A DNA stretch of 64,000 bases from Desulfobacca sp. (lineage in GTDB: Bacteria > Desulfobacterota > Desulfobaccia > Desulfobaccales > Desulfobaccaceae), in assembly GCA_020725545.1 (NCBI GenBank), contig DYEV01000009.1, forward strand, positions 62,001 to 126,000, in the 5' to 3' direction. Of the stretch, positions 28,063 to 37,087 are shown piece by piece (the first letter of the stretch is position 1; each line of letters begins with the position of its first letter). The notes below the pieces were generated by a model, which was given only the letters and a program-made list of their open reading frames with translations, was not told the DNA's origin and did no database searches. The position numbers were made by a program, and so were the translations under genes.

Positions 28063-28277
28063 CTCCGGTTTTCCGCGTCCATCTGTGGTTAACTAGTTTG
28101 CAGCCGGGCAGTGCTGAGCCAAGTTGGCAGCAATCTCATGGGGGTAGAGGGTATCACTTTTCTGGAAATTAGACCATCTCTCGAAAACGGCGGTCGGGTG
28201 CGGCTGCGACTTTCCCCTTTACACTGGCGCCGCAGCATTTTAAAATAAAAATTTATTAATTTCTCAGGATTGTTGCC

Positions 28278-30209
28278 ATGCCCACAATTACCGAACAGAT
28301 TATCGAGGCTCATCTGGTCTCCGGCCGGATGGCGCCGGGCGAGGAGATCGCCCTGAAGATTGACCAGACTTTGACCCAGGATGCCACCGGCACCATGGCC
28401 TATCTGGAGTTTGAGGCTATGGGCGTGCCCCGGGTGCGCACGGAATTATCCGTCAGTTATGTGGATCATAACCTGTTGCAGACGGATTTTAAGAATGCCG
28501 ATGATCACCGTTTCCTGCAGTCTTTTGCCGCCTGTTACGGCATTTATTTTTCGCCGCCGGGCAACGGCATCTGCCATCAGGTGCACCTCGAGGCCTTCGG
28601 CATCCCCGGCAAGACGCTGTTGGGCTCCGATAGTCATACCCCCACGGCCGGCGGTTTGGGGATGTTGGCCATGGGTGCCGGCGGGCTGGATGTGGCCCTG
28701 GCCATGGCCGGACAGCCTTTTTACTTGCTCATGCCGGAGATTGTTGGGGTGCGTCTCACCGGCAAGCTGCCGCCCTGGGTGTCGGCCAAGGATGTGATCC
28801 TGGAGCTGCTCCGCCGTCTGACGGTGAAAGGCGGAGTGGGCAGGATCCTGGAGTATTTCGGACCGGGGGTCCGGAATCTGACGGTGCCGGACCGGGCCAC
28901 CATTGCCAATATGGGGGCGGAGTTGGGCGCCACCACCTCGGTTTTCCCGTCGGATGCCGTGACCCAACGCTTTTTGGCCAGCCAAGGGCGGGCGGCGGCG
29001 TTTCGGCCGTTCCCAGCGGCCCGCGCCGCGGCTTTTGAGACAGTCATCGAGTTGGACCTCAGTTCTTTGACGCCGAAGGTCGCCTGCCCGTCGTCTCCGG
29101 ATAACGTCAAGGAGGTGAGTGAGGTGGAGGGGCTGCCGGTGCAGCAAGTGGCCATCGGCTCCTGCAGCAACTCGTCGTTCCGGGATTTAATGATAGTCAG
29201 CAAGATCGTGGCCGGGAAGAAGATCCACCCCCAGGTCAGTTTGGAGATCAACCCCGGCTCCCGCCAGGTGTTGGAGAATGTGGCTCTGGCCGGGGGGCTC
29301 CTGCCCCTGATCCAGGCGGGGGCGCGCATTCATCAAGCCGGCTGTTTGGGCTGCATCGGCATGGGCCAGGCCCCGGCCACAGATACCAATTGCCTGCGCA
29401 CCTTCCCCCGGAACTTTCCGGGACGCAGTGGCACGAAAAATGATCAGGTATACTTGGTCAGCCCCGAGACGGCCGCGGCCGCGGCTTTGCATGGCAAGAT
29501 CGTCGATCCTCGGCGCCTGGGGGAGTATCCGGTTATCAAGCACCCCCGCCAGTTTGTGGTGAAAAACCGGCAGTTACAGGCGCCGCCCGAGCCCGGCACT
29601 CCCTGTGAGATCATCCGAGGGCCCAATATCAAGCCGTTCCCCAAGTTGGCGCCGCTGCCCGATGCTTGGGAAGGGGTGGTGCTGTTGAAGGTGGGAGACA
29701 ATATCACCACTGACCACATCATGCCGGCCGGCAGCCAGATCCTGCCGCTGCGCAGCAACATCCCGGCTATCAGCGAGTTCGTCTATCAGGCCGTGGACCC
29801 GGAATTTGTCAGGCGGGCCAAAGAAGCCGGCGAGGGGGCCATTATCGGGGGCGAAAACTACGGCCAGGGGTCCAGCCGGGAGCATGCGGCCTTGGCGCCC
29901 CGCTACCTGGGCGTGCGGGTCAAGATCGCCAAGAGTTTTGCCCGCATCCACAAGGCCAATCTCATTAATTTCGGCATCTTGCCCTTGGTCTTTGCGGACC
30001 CGGCTGATTACGAACGGCTGCAGCTGGGCCGGCGCCTGCGCCTGCCAGAGGTCCGGGCCCGGCTTTTGGCCGGGGACGAGCACCTGCCGCTGGAAGTGGA
30101 CAATGAGGAGATCAGGCTCAGGGTGGAACTGTCACCCCGGCATCGGCAGATTATTGCGGCGGGAGGCTTGTTGAATCTGGCGGGCCAGGCCAATGGGGGG
30201 GAAGGATAA
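28278..30209 (+). CDS. aconitate hydratase, Aquifex/Desulfobacterota-type
   Basis: A 643-residue aconitase that interconverts citrate and isocitrate in the TCA cycle. The [4Fe-4S] ligands are C296 (GSCSNSS) and C356/C359 (GCLGCIGMG). LLGSDSHTPTAGGLGMLAMG and the C-terminal swivel domain motif GENYGQGSSREHAA are visible, and VGDNITTDHIMPAG starts the C-terminal domain. At 643 residues it is much shorter than E. coli AcnA (891) and matches the compact putative aconitase type related to LeuCD. AGGA precedes the ATG. It has no operon partner; citrate synthase lies at the far right end of the window. Confidence 0.93.
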   Translation: MPTITEQIIEAHLVSGRMAPGEEIALKIDQTLTQDATGTMAYLEFEAMGVPRVRTELSVSYVDHNLLQTDFKNADDHRFLQSFAACYGIYFSPPGNGICHQVHLEAFGIPGKTLLGSDSHTPTAGGLGMLAMGAGGLDVALAMAGQPFYLLMPEIVGVRLTGKLPPWVSAKDVILELLRRLTVKGGVGRILEYFGPGVRNLTVPDRATIANMGAELGATTSVFPSDAVTQRFLASQGRAAAFRPFPAARAAAFETVIELDLSSLTPKVACPSSPDNVKEVSEVEGLPVQQVAIGSCSNSSFRDLMIVSKIVAGKKIHPQVSLEINPGSRQVLENVALAGGLLPLIQAGARIHQAGCLGCIGMGQAPATDTNCLRTFPRNFPGRSGTKNDQVYLVSPETAAAAALHGKIVDPRRLGEYPVIKHPRQFVVKNRQLQAPPEPGTPCEIIRGPNIKPFPKLAPLPDAWEGVVLLKVGDNITTDHIMPAGSQILPLRSNIPAISEFVYQAVDPEFVRRAKEAGEGAIIGGENYGQGSSREHAALAPRYLGVRVKIAKSFARIHKANLINFGILPLVFADPADYERLQLGRRLRLPEVRARLLAGDEHLPLEVDNEEIRLRVELSPRHRQIIAAGGLLNLAGQANGGEG

Positions 30210-30228
30210 GAAACAGGGGAGTGCCAGG

Positions 30229-30246
30229 GCGGGCCTCCCTGCCCGC
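30229..30246. repeat. palindrome GCGGGC-N6-GCCCGC, inverted copy
   Basis: GCGGGCCTCCCTGCCCGC, the reverse complement of the element at 20477 apart from one loop base, begins 20 bp after the aconitase stop and before the convergent gene's stop. It may serve as a shared 3'-end hairpin. Confidence 0.6.
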
Positions 30247-30271
30247 TCTGCTGGTGACCGGCGCAGTGCCG

Positions 30272-31291
30272 TCAGGAGCGGCGGCACCAGATCTGCCAAC
30301 CCAGACCCAACAGGATAGGCGCCAGGAGGACAAGACTGGCGGGCACCGGGACAGGGCTGACGCCGTGCTCCCTGAGTTGTCCATCCACAAAGGCGATGGT
30401 CAGGTCAATTTCCTGAGCAAAATCCAGACGACACAGTTTCATGGCCTCGATTATAAACCCTGACACAAAAAAAGTGATCTCTTCTTTGCTTAAGGGGAGG
30501 ATTATCCCATAACTAGCCAGATAAAGGCTGGCCAGATCGGCAAATTGCCCGGCCAGGAGCTGGACCGCCGTATCGGTCGGGAAAGTTAAGGCATAGCCAT
30601 ACCAATACATTAAGTTCTTAAAATATGCCTCGGCCCCATAAATCAGAGAAGCGGCGTCGGAATAGGGCGGGATGAGCTCAGGGGCATAGGCTTGCACCAG
30701 CAGCGCCGGGAATTGGTCCGTCCGTTGTTGCGTGGCAGCCATGATCTTGTGACCGATAGACGGATTGAGGGTTTGAATCAGCACATCAACGCCCGTCTCC
30801 ACCACCAAGTGGGTTATCTCCATGGCCACGGGCTCAGGGAGTCCCAAACCAGCCAAGGGCGCGTATGAAGGTGCGAGTTCGGCGGTTTTGGCGATGACAT
30901 AGCCATTGGTGACGCCATAATATAACCCCTGGTGATGGGCGGTAAAGTCGGCCCCCCAAACATCGTTGTGGCTCATGAAGCCATAGGCCACGGCCCGGGT
31001 GGCCCAATCACCCCCTTGCGCGGCCTGCCAGACTTTCATGGATTGATAGTGGGCCAGGCCGTCAAGTTGGGCTCCATAGGGCACGCCGAAGAGGTAAAAA
31101 AATGTATCCAACGCCATGGCGCCGTAGATCTCGTTAAGGTTGGCCGGGCCGGCGCTGGCCCCCAGTTTGTCCGCGATATGGGCGTGGGTCGCCGAACCCC
31201 AGGCCCAGACCTGCACGGGCCAGAGCATAAACCCCAACAGCATCAGCAGGGCCCCCCAACGCCGGAATCGGCGAAGCACCACATGATTCAT
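30272..31291 (-). CDS. secreted zinc-dependent phospholipase C-like protein with PEP-CTERM-like tail
   Basis: A 339-residue exported protein. Residues 1-30 are a signal peptide ending VQVWA, so the mature protein would begin with Trp31, as in zinc phospholipase C and S1/P1 nucleases, whose N-terminal Trp binds zinc. Candidate metal ligands follow the same order: THAHIADKL, LDTFFYLFG, LAHYQSM, MSHNDVWGADFTAHH and EITHLVVETGVD. The C-terminus reads VPVPASLVLLAPILLGLG followed by QIWCRRS, a PEP-CTERM-like sorting signal with VPVPAS in place of VPEPAT. Function on phospholipids or nucleic acids is inference. It has a strong promoter (31341-31370) and a GGGAGG ribosome site. No exosortase is in the window. 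Confidence 0.7.
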   Translation of the reverse strand: MNHVVLRRFRRWGALLMLLGFMLWPVQVWAWGSATHAHIADKLGASAGPANLNEIYGAMALDTFFYLFGVPYGAQLDGLAHYQSMKVWQAAQGGDWATRAVAYGFMSHNDVWGADFTAHHQGLYYGVTNGYVIAKTAELAPSYAPLAGLGLPEPVAMEITHLVVETGVDVLIQTLNPSIGHKIMAATQQRTDQFPALLVQAYAPELIPPYSDAASLIYGAEAYFKNLMYWYGYALTFPTDTAVQLLAGQFADLASLYLASYGIILPLSKEEITFFVSGFIIEAMKLCRLDFAQEIDLTIAFVDGQLREHGVSPVPVPASLVLLAPILLGLGWQIWCRRS

Positions 31292-31592
31292 CTTCTTTCC
31301 TCCCTGTTTTGAGGTTCTTATCTGGGTTTCATTGACATTTATTATATAACTTTATTTATATGAATATCAATTTTTACAACTCTGGCAAAGGATATCAAGA
31401 TTCCCGCGGGGACAGGGAACTATTGGGGAGAGGGACCGTTAGCTGGTGTTCATTCGAAAACGAGTGGCAGGAGAAATGGGGAGGCGCAGGCCGAAACTAC
31501 TGCACTACCTAACCATAAGGATAAATTAATTTTTACCCCTCGCCCGAACCCTTTTCCCGCGTGGCGGGGAGAGGGGATGAAGGATTTTCCGG
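31292..31592. other. divergent intergenic region before murB
   Basis: A 301-bp spacer between the zinc-PLC-like gene and murB. The left third is AT-rich and holds the minus-strand promoter. From 31538 to 31579 runs CCCCTCGCCCGAACCC ... GGGGAGAGGGGATG, an imperfect inverted repeat of a kind also hinted at near 40840 and 47240. Nothing else is seen. Confidence 0.45.
31341..31370 (-). promoter_or_regulatory. predicted sigma-70 promoter of the zinc-PLC-like gene
   Basis: On the minus strand TTGATA, an 18-bp AT-rich spacer and a perfect TATAAT. Transcription would start near 31334, about 43 nt before the ATG. Confidence 0.7.
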
Positions 31593-32513
31593 ATGACTAC
31601 TTGTTCAGGGCCACCACCCAGCTTAGCCGCTGTCTTGAAGACGGCCCGGCGGCAGGTGCCGCTGGCGCCGCTCACCAGCTGGGGCATCGGCGGCCCGGCC
31701 GAATATCTCCTGGCGCCCCGCACTGCGGCAGAGGCAGCTGACCTGCTCGCTGCGGCCCGGGAAGCGGGCTGGCCGGTCTTTTTTCTGGGGCGGGGCTCCA
31801 ACGTTCTCATCGCCGATGCCGGGCTGCCCGGAATTACCCTGCACCTGACCACTTTCTGCCAAGAGATCGAGTTTGGGGACGGGAGCGCGACGGTGGGGGC
31901 CGGGGTCTATCTGCCCCGCTTGGCCGGGGTCTTGGCGCAGCAGGGGTGGGCTGGATATGAATTTCTCATCGGCATCCCCGGCACGGTGGGGGCGGCGGTC
32001 CGCCTCAATGCCGGCACCGGTCCCGGCCAAGAAATGGCCGACCGGGTGGTGAGCGTCACCGTCCTGACCGACGATTTACAGGTCCGGACCCTGGCGGCGG
32101 CGGAATTGGGCTTCGGGTACCGCGCCTCCCTGCTCCTGGAGCAGCCCCGCTGGCTCATCCTGGCGGCCACCCTGCGCTTGGCGCTACGGGAAGCGCCGGC
32201 CGCCATCCTGGCCCGCCAGCGGGCCATTATCCGAACGCGGCGGGCCAAGTTTCCCGCCGAAAAATTAACCTGCGGCAGCGTCTTTAAAAATCCACCCGGT
32301 GGTCCCTCCGCCGGATGGCTCATTGATCAGTGTGGCTGCAAAGGCTGGGCCGTGGGCGACGCCCAAGTGTCCACCAAACATGCCAATTTTCTTATCAATC
32401 GGGGCCGGGCCACTGCGGCCCAGATGCAGGCCCTGATGAACGCCGTTCAGGAAAAAGTCTGGCAAGAGCATGGCATCGCCCTGGCACGGGAGGTCGTCTG
32501 CCTGCCGGGGTAG
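31593..32513 (+). CDS. murB: UDP-N-acetylenolpyruvoylglucosamine reductase
   Basis: MurB reduces UDP-GlcNAc-enolpyruvate to UDP-MurNAc with NADPH and FAD in peptidoglycan synthesis. The 306-residue protein has an FAD-binding domain (FFLGRGSNVLIADAG), IGIPGTVGAAVRLNAG, the Tyr motif FGYRAS and CGSVFKNP with the catalytic Ser, and ends REVVCLPG carrying the last catalytic Glu. The start at 31593 follows AAGGATTTTCCGG. It stands alone, outside the usual division/cell-wall cluster. VRLNAGTG replaces the more common VQMNAGAYG, a small divergence in the active-site loop. Confidence 0.93.
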   Translation: MTTCSGPPPSLAAVLKTARRQVPLAPLTSWGIGGPAEYLLAPRTAAEAADLLAAAREAGWPVFFLGRGSNVLIADAGLPGITLHLTTFCQEIEFGDGSATVGAGVYLPRLAGVLAQQGWAGYEFLIGIPGTVGAAVRLNAGTGPGQEMADRVVSVTVLTDDLQVRTLAAAELGFGYRASLLLEQPRWLILAATLRLALREAPAAILARQRAIIRTRRAKFPAEKLTCGSVFKNPPGGPSAGWLIDQCGCKGWAVGDAQVSTKHANFLINRGRATAAQMQALMNAVQEKVWQEHGIALAREVVCLPG

Positions 32514-32594
32514 GCTAGAAAAGGACCCGTGGCGGTTGGCACCGGCCGCCAAAACAGATATAAATGAGAGAAACGCTTGCACGGGAGAAAAAAT

Positions 32595-33170
32595 ATGATA
32601 CGCCGGGAAGTCTGCTATTTTAAGAAACCGGGCCCGGACAACACCGGGGCCTGTTTGGATCTTCTCGTCAAAGCCAAAGAAGAAGGCTACAAACATTTTG
32701 TGGTGGCCTCCACCAGTGGTGAGTCGGGCACCCAGGCCGCCCGGTTGCTGTTAAGTCCCGGGTCTGACCTCAACCTGGTGGTGGTAGGCCATTCCGTGGG
32801 CTTCCGGGGGCCCAATGTGGATGAATTTCTGCCGCAGCATTATGAGGAGATCACCAGGTTGGGCGGCAAGGTCTTCAAAGGCACCATCCTGACCCATTCT
32901 TTGGAGACCAGCATTGCCGAGATGTTCAAGGGCAGCGCGCCTACCCTCCTCATCGCCAACACGCTGCGGCGCTTCGGTCACGGCATCAAGGTCTGCTGCG
33001 AGATCGTCATGGAAGCGGTGGACGCCGGCCTAATTCCGGAAGGGGAGGAAGTGGTGGCGGCGGCGGGTTCGGCCCGGGGCTGGGACGCAGTAGCCATCCT
33101 GCGGTCGGCCGCGTCCAAACGCTTCCTGAGCCTGGTGGTCCTGGAGATCTGGGCCAAGCCCCGGGGATGA
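32595..33170 (+). CDS. pyruvate kinase alpha/beta domain-like protein
   Basis: A 191-residue soluble protein resembling the C-terminal alpha/beta domain of pyruvate kinase as a stand-alone unit (COG1751-like). Visible features are HFVVASTSGESGTQAARLLL, VVVGHSVGFRGPNVDEF and CCEIVMEAVDAGLIPEGEEV. The domain in pyruvate kinase binds effectors, so this may be a small-molecule sensor or an unknown enzyme; no function is established. I chose the ATG at 32595 after GGGAG over an upstream TTG at 32577. Next comes mtnA, 87 bp away. Confidence 0.75.
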   Translation: MIRREVCYFKKPGPDNTGACLDLLVKAKEEGYKHFVVASTSGESGTQAARLLLSPGSDLNLVVVGHSVGFRGPNVDEFLPQHYEEITRLGGKVFKGTILTHSLETSIAEMFKGSAPTLLIANTLRRFGHGIKVCCEIVMEAVDAGLIPEGEEVVAAAGSARGWDAVAILRSAASKRFLSLVVLEIWAKPRG

Positions 33171-33174
33171 ACTA

Positions 33175-33195
33175 TGGGCAGTGGTCAGTAAGCGG
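33175..33195. repeat. short heptanucleotide tract
   Basis: TGGGCAG, TGGTCAG and TAAGCGG lie in register, 62 bp upstream of mtnA. The TGGTCAG unit is the same as in the tract upstream of cbpB (43324). Confidence 0.5.
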
Positions 33196-33257
33196 AACGA
33201 GAGAGTATCCCAGAGTATCCGTTGGCCACGAGCCTTGAAACATATCAAGGAGAGGCT

Positions 33258-34302
<1,045 letters not shown>

Positions 34303-34331
<29 letters not shown>

Positions 34332-35250
34332 GATAATAGCAACCCTATTCTGTCTCTTCTTTCTTTGGCCGGCCAGCCCGGGACTGGCCGCCGGTCCTTT
34401 TGATATTCGCCTGCCGGCGGCCGGGGTGACCATTGACCGCAATGCCCTGACCGTGGTGGGCCGCCCCCAGGAATACACTTTGCAGAAGGGGGAAAACCTC
34501 CTGGATATTGCCCGGAAATATGGTCTGGGGTTTATGGAGTTGGGGACCATCTATCGCCATTGGGACCCTTTTCTGCCCCCGGCCGGGGCCCGGATCGTTA
34601 TCCCCACCATGTGGATTGTGCCCAGCCAGCCGAAAACCCAGATGGTGGTCAACACCGGGGAGATGCGGCTCTATTATTTCCAGGACAATTTCACCAAAGT
34701 CATTACCTATCCCATCGGCATGGGCGTGTTGGACTTCAAGACCCCCACCGGGAAGTTTAAGATTATTGAGAAAAAGACCAACCCGGCTTGGCATATTCCC
34801 GCGTCTTTGCAGGCCAAATACGGCGCCAGCGTCATGCCGCCGGGTCCGGATAACCCTTTGGGCGAATATAAGCTCACCCTCTCTTGGGGCGACTATGGCA
34901 TCCACGGCACCCACATGCCCTGGGGCGTCGGCCGTCTGGTGAGCCATGGCTGCACCCGGATGTACCCGGAGCACATCAAGGCCCTCTTCCCGCTGGTACC
35001 GGTGGGCACCACCGTGGAATATATCTATGAACCGGTGATGATCGGCTTTAAGAACGGCCGCATTTATCTGTCGGTGAACCAGGACTACTACTTTCGCATC
35101 CCCGACATGCTGACCTACACCCTTAAACGCTTGGAAACGGCCCAGTTGCTCAATGAAGTGAACCTGCTGAAGGTCATGAAGCTGGTGGAAGAACGCTGGG
35201 GCGTGCCCCAGGATGTCACCCAGGGCGGCGGCGATCTGGCCGGGCAGTAG
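34303..35250 (+). CDS. L,D-transpeptidase with LysM-like domain
   Basis: A 315-residue ErfK/YbiS/YkuD-type enzyme that forms 3-3 peptidoglycan cross-links or anchors proteins to the wall. A signal peptide ends near LAAGPFD (residue 30), a LysM-like segment follows ([19 protein letters not shown]), then the YkuD domain with the catalytic motif IHGTH ... [13 protein letters not shown] containing the nucleophile Cys. The gene begins 29 bp inside mtnA in another frame, so it is probably co-transcribed, though no functional link is evident. The C-terminal 60 residues extend past the catalytic domain. Confidence 0.9.
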
Positions 35251-35278
35251 CGAGGGAGTGGGGAAGGGAAGAGAAAGA

Positions 35279-35301
35279 GGGATAAGAGAAATCTCTTACC
35301 C
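35279..35301. terminator. possible bidirectional hairpin between convergent genes
   Basis: GGGATAAGAGA ... TCTCTTACCC forms a stem with one bulge between the L,D-transpeptidase and fabD stop codons. No T-run follows on either strand, so confidence is low. Confidence 0.3.
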
Positions 35302-35379
35302 TTGCCCCTGGCCCTCTTGCTTCATTCCGGTTGCGGCTCACGGTGCACCGATCCCATGCAATGGCTTCCCGCACCCCGA

Positions 35380-36324
35380 TCACGATTTCAGGGTCTCGAG
35401 GAATTTCTCCAGACTGGCCGGGTCTTCCACATTATAAAAGGCGAACGGCTGGTCTTTGGGGATGATTTTGCGGACCAGGCCTTTGAGGACGTTTTTCGGG
35501 CCTACTTCCACCCAGAGGTCGACGCCGGCCGCCATGATATGGTGGATAATCTGGGTCCATTGCACCGGCGAGGTCAACTGCCGGGCCATGTAGTCCCGAA
35601 TGGCGGTGGGGTCTTTTTCCGGCAGGCCGCTGACGTTGAGCAGCAAGGTGGTCTGAGGCGGCTGGAAGGTCAGGGTTTGGAGCAGGGCGGTAAAGTCGGC
35701 GGTGGCGCCGGCCATGAGGGGCGAATGCCAGGCGCCAGAGACGGCCAGGGGCACGGCCCGGGCGCCGGCGGCCTTGGCCAGGGCCATGGCTTCTGCCACC
35801 TCCAACTTGGCCCCGGAGATAACCAGCTGTTCCGGGGTATTATAGTTGGCCAGGGCAAAGTAGCCCCGGTTGACAATGGGGGCCAGGAGTTCGACCACCT
35901 CTGGGATGGGCAGGCCGACGATGGCGGCCATGGTGCCCGGATGTTTCTGGGCCTCCCGGTGCATGAGTTGGCCGCGCATCTTGACCGCTTGCAGGGTGTC
36001 GGCTGCGGAGAGGACCCCAGCGGCAAAAAGGGCACTGTACTCACCCAGGCTATGGCCGGCCACATAGGTGGGCTGGACCCCGGCCCGCTGCAGGGCGTTG
36101 TAAAGGGCCAGATTGAGGACGGTGACGGCCGGCTGCAGGTTCACAGTCTGGGTCAATTCCTCCATGGGGCCGTCGAAACAGAGGCGGGTAAGGGGCAGGC
36201 CGGTCACCGTTTCGGCCCGCTGGAACAGCTCCCGGGCCCCAGCGTCGGTGTCATACAAGGCCTTGCCCATACCCACGTATTGGGACCCCTGACCGGGAAA
36301 GAGCATGGCAATTTTCTTGGACAT
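35380..36324 (-). CDS. fabD: malonyl-CoA:ACP transacylase
   Basis: FabD loads malonyl from CoA onto acyl carrier protein in fatty acid synthesis. The 314-residue protein has AMLFPGQGSQYVGMG at the start, the nucleophile Ser in VAGHSLGEYSALFAAG, the conserved Arg in VKMRGQLM, and the catalytic His in SGAWHSPLM. GGAGGTAACC lies directly before the ATG at 36324, fixing the start. Unlike the usual fab cluster, no fabH, fabG or acpP is nearby. Confidence 0.95.
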   Translation of the reverse strand: MSKKIAMLFPGQGSQYVGMGKALYDTDAGARELFQRAETVTGLPLTRLCFDGPMEELTQTVNLQPAVTVLNLALYNALQRAGVQPTYVAGHSLGEYSALFAAGVLSAADTLQAVKMRGQLMHREAQKHPGTMAAIVGLPIPEVVELLAPIVNRGYFALANYNTPEQLVISGAKLEVAEAMALAKAAGARAVPLAVSGAWHSPLMAGATADFTALLQTLTFQPPQTTLLLNVSGLPEKDPTAIRDYMARQLTSPVQWTQIIHHIMAAGVDLWVEVGPKNVLKGLVRKIIPKDQPFAFYNVEDPASLEKFLETLKS

Positions 36325-36407
36325 GGTTACCTCCATACAGCGCTATTGGGATGGTTTTGCAGGTCACGCCGGCGGGCTTGGGAACCGGCGCATCTTGAGG
36401 CAAAGAA

Positions 36408-36436
36408 CTGACATATAAATGCATCTTTAATATGTT
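36408..36436 (+). promoter_or_regulatory. predicted promoter of the vapBC locus
   Basis: CTGACA, a 17-bp spacer and TATGTT. The expected transcript start coincides with the antitoxin ATG at 36444, and no ribosome site precedes that ATG, so the message may be leaderless. Prediction only. Confidence 0.4.
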
Positions 36437-36443
36437 TATATAT

Positions 36444-36637
36444 ATGAGAACGACCGTTTGTATTGATGATGACCTGCTGCAGCGGGCCAAACAGGCGGCG
36501 GCGCAAGGACGCCCGTTGCGAGCCCTCATTGAGGAAGGCTTACGGTAATTTGGGCCGCCTCCCGAGAAACCCGACGGCCCCCTGGAATAGACCTGAACTG
36601 CAGCAGCGATCTAGAAGAAATCATGCGGACGCCGTGA
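36444..36637 (+). pseudogene. VapB-type antitoxin, frameshifted
   Basis: From the ATG at 36444 the frame reads MRTTVCIDDDLLQRAKQAAA and then RPLRALIEEGLR, a ribbon-helix-helix VapB N-terminus, but stops after 34 residues at TAA 36546. A second frame continues with RRPPGIDLNCSSDLEEIMRTP and ends in TGA 36635-36637, overlapping the toxin GTG (GTGA), which is the usual VapB C-terminus and toxin-coupling arrangement. One base is missing near CGGTAA (about 36541-36547). The DNA-binding half could still be made; the toxin-neutralising half is out of frame. Confidence 0.7.
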
Positions 36638-37059
36638 TCCTGCCCGATGTCTATGTTCTGGTGCAAGCTTTTCGGGCCGATACCGCGGCTCACGCTCTTT
36701 GCCGACGTTGGTTGACCGAGGTTATCAACGGGCCTGGGCGTTACGGCATGTCGACCCAGGTCTTGAGTGGAGTAATCCGCATTACCACTCGTCCGAAGGT
36801 TTTTATCCAGCCCAGCGCCCTATCCGAAGTTCTGCGGTTTTGCGCCATCCTGCTCGACCAACCCCACTGCGTTGTGGTCCACCCCGGGGCCTCGCATTGG
36901 GAGATTTTTGCCCATCTCTGTACTGTCGCCGACGCCCGGGGGAATTTGGTATCCGACGCCTGGTTCGCCGCCCTGGCCATGGAATGGGGTTGCGATTGGG
37001 TCACTCTGGACCGGGATTATGCCCGGTTTCCAGGTCTACGCTGGCGGCTGCCGGAGTAA
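36634..37059 (+). CDS. VapC-type PIN domain toxin
   Basis: A 141-residue PIN-domain ribonuclease-type toxin. The frame starts at GTG 36634 (ILPDVYVLVQAFRADTAAH) and shows the acidic residues of the fold: Asp in LPDVYVL, Asp in LVSDAWFAALAMEWG and Asp in VTLDRDYARFPGLRW. The first motif has Tyr where PDVNVL is usual. It overlaps the antitoxin stop by 4 bp. Such toxins cleave RNA, often tRNA or rRNA. With a frameshifted antitoxin it should be toxic if expressed, so either expression is low, a homologous antitoxin exists elsewhere, or the toxin is inactive. Confidence 0.8.
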   Translation: MILPDVYVLVQAFRADTAAHALCRRWLTEVINGPGRYGMSTQVLSGVIRITTRPKVFIQPSALSEVLRFCAILLDQPHCVVVHPGASHWEIFAHLCTVADARGNLVSDAWFAALAMEWGCDWVTLDRDYARFPGLRWRLPE

Positions 37060-37087
37060 GCCGCCTTTTTTTCTTGGTGTAATATTC

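Noticed and set aside
35302-36411. Long plus-strand frame opposite fabD
   Set aside because: It is the antisense of fabD; Gly/His/Gln-rich with no family similarity, a usual shadow in GC-rich DNA.
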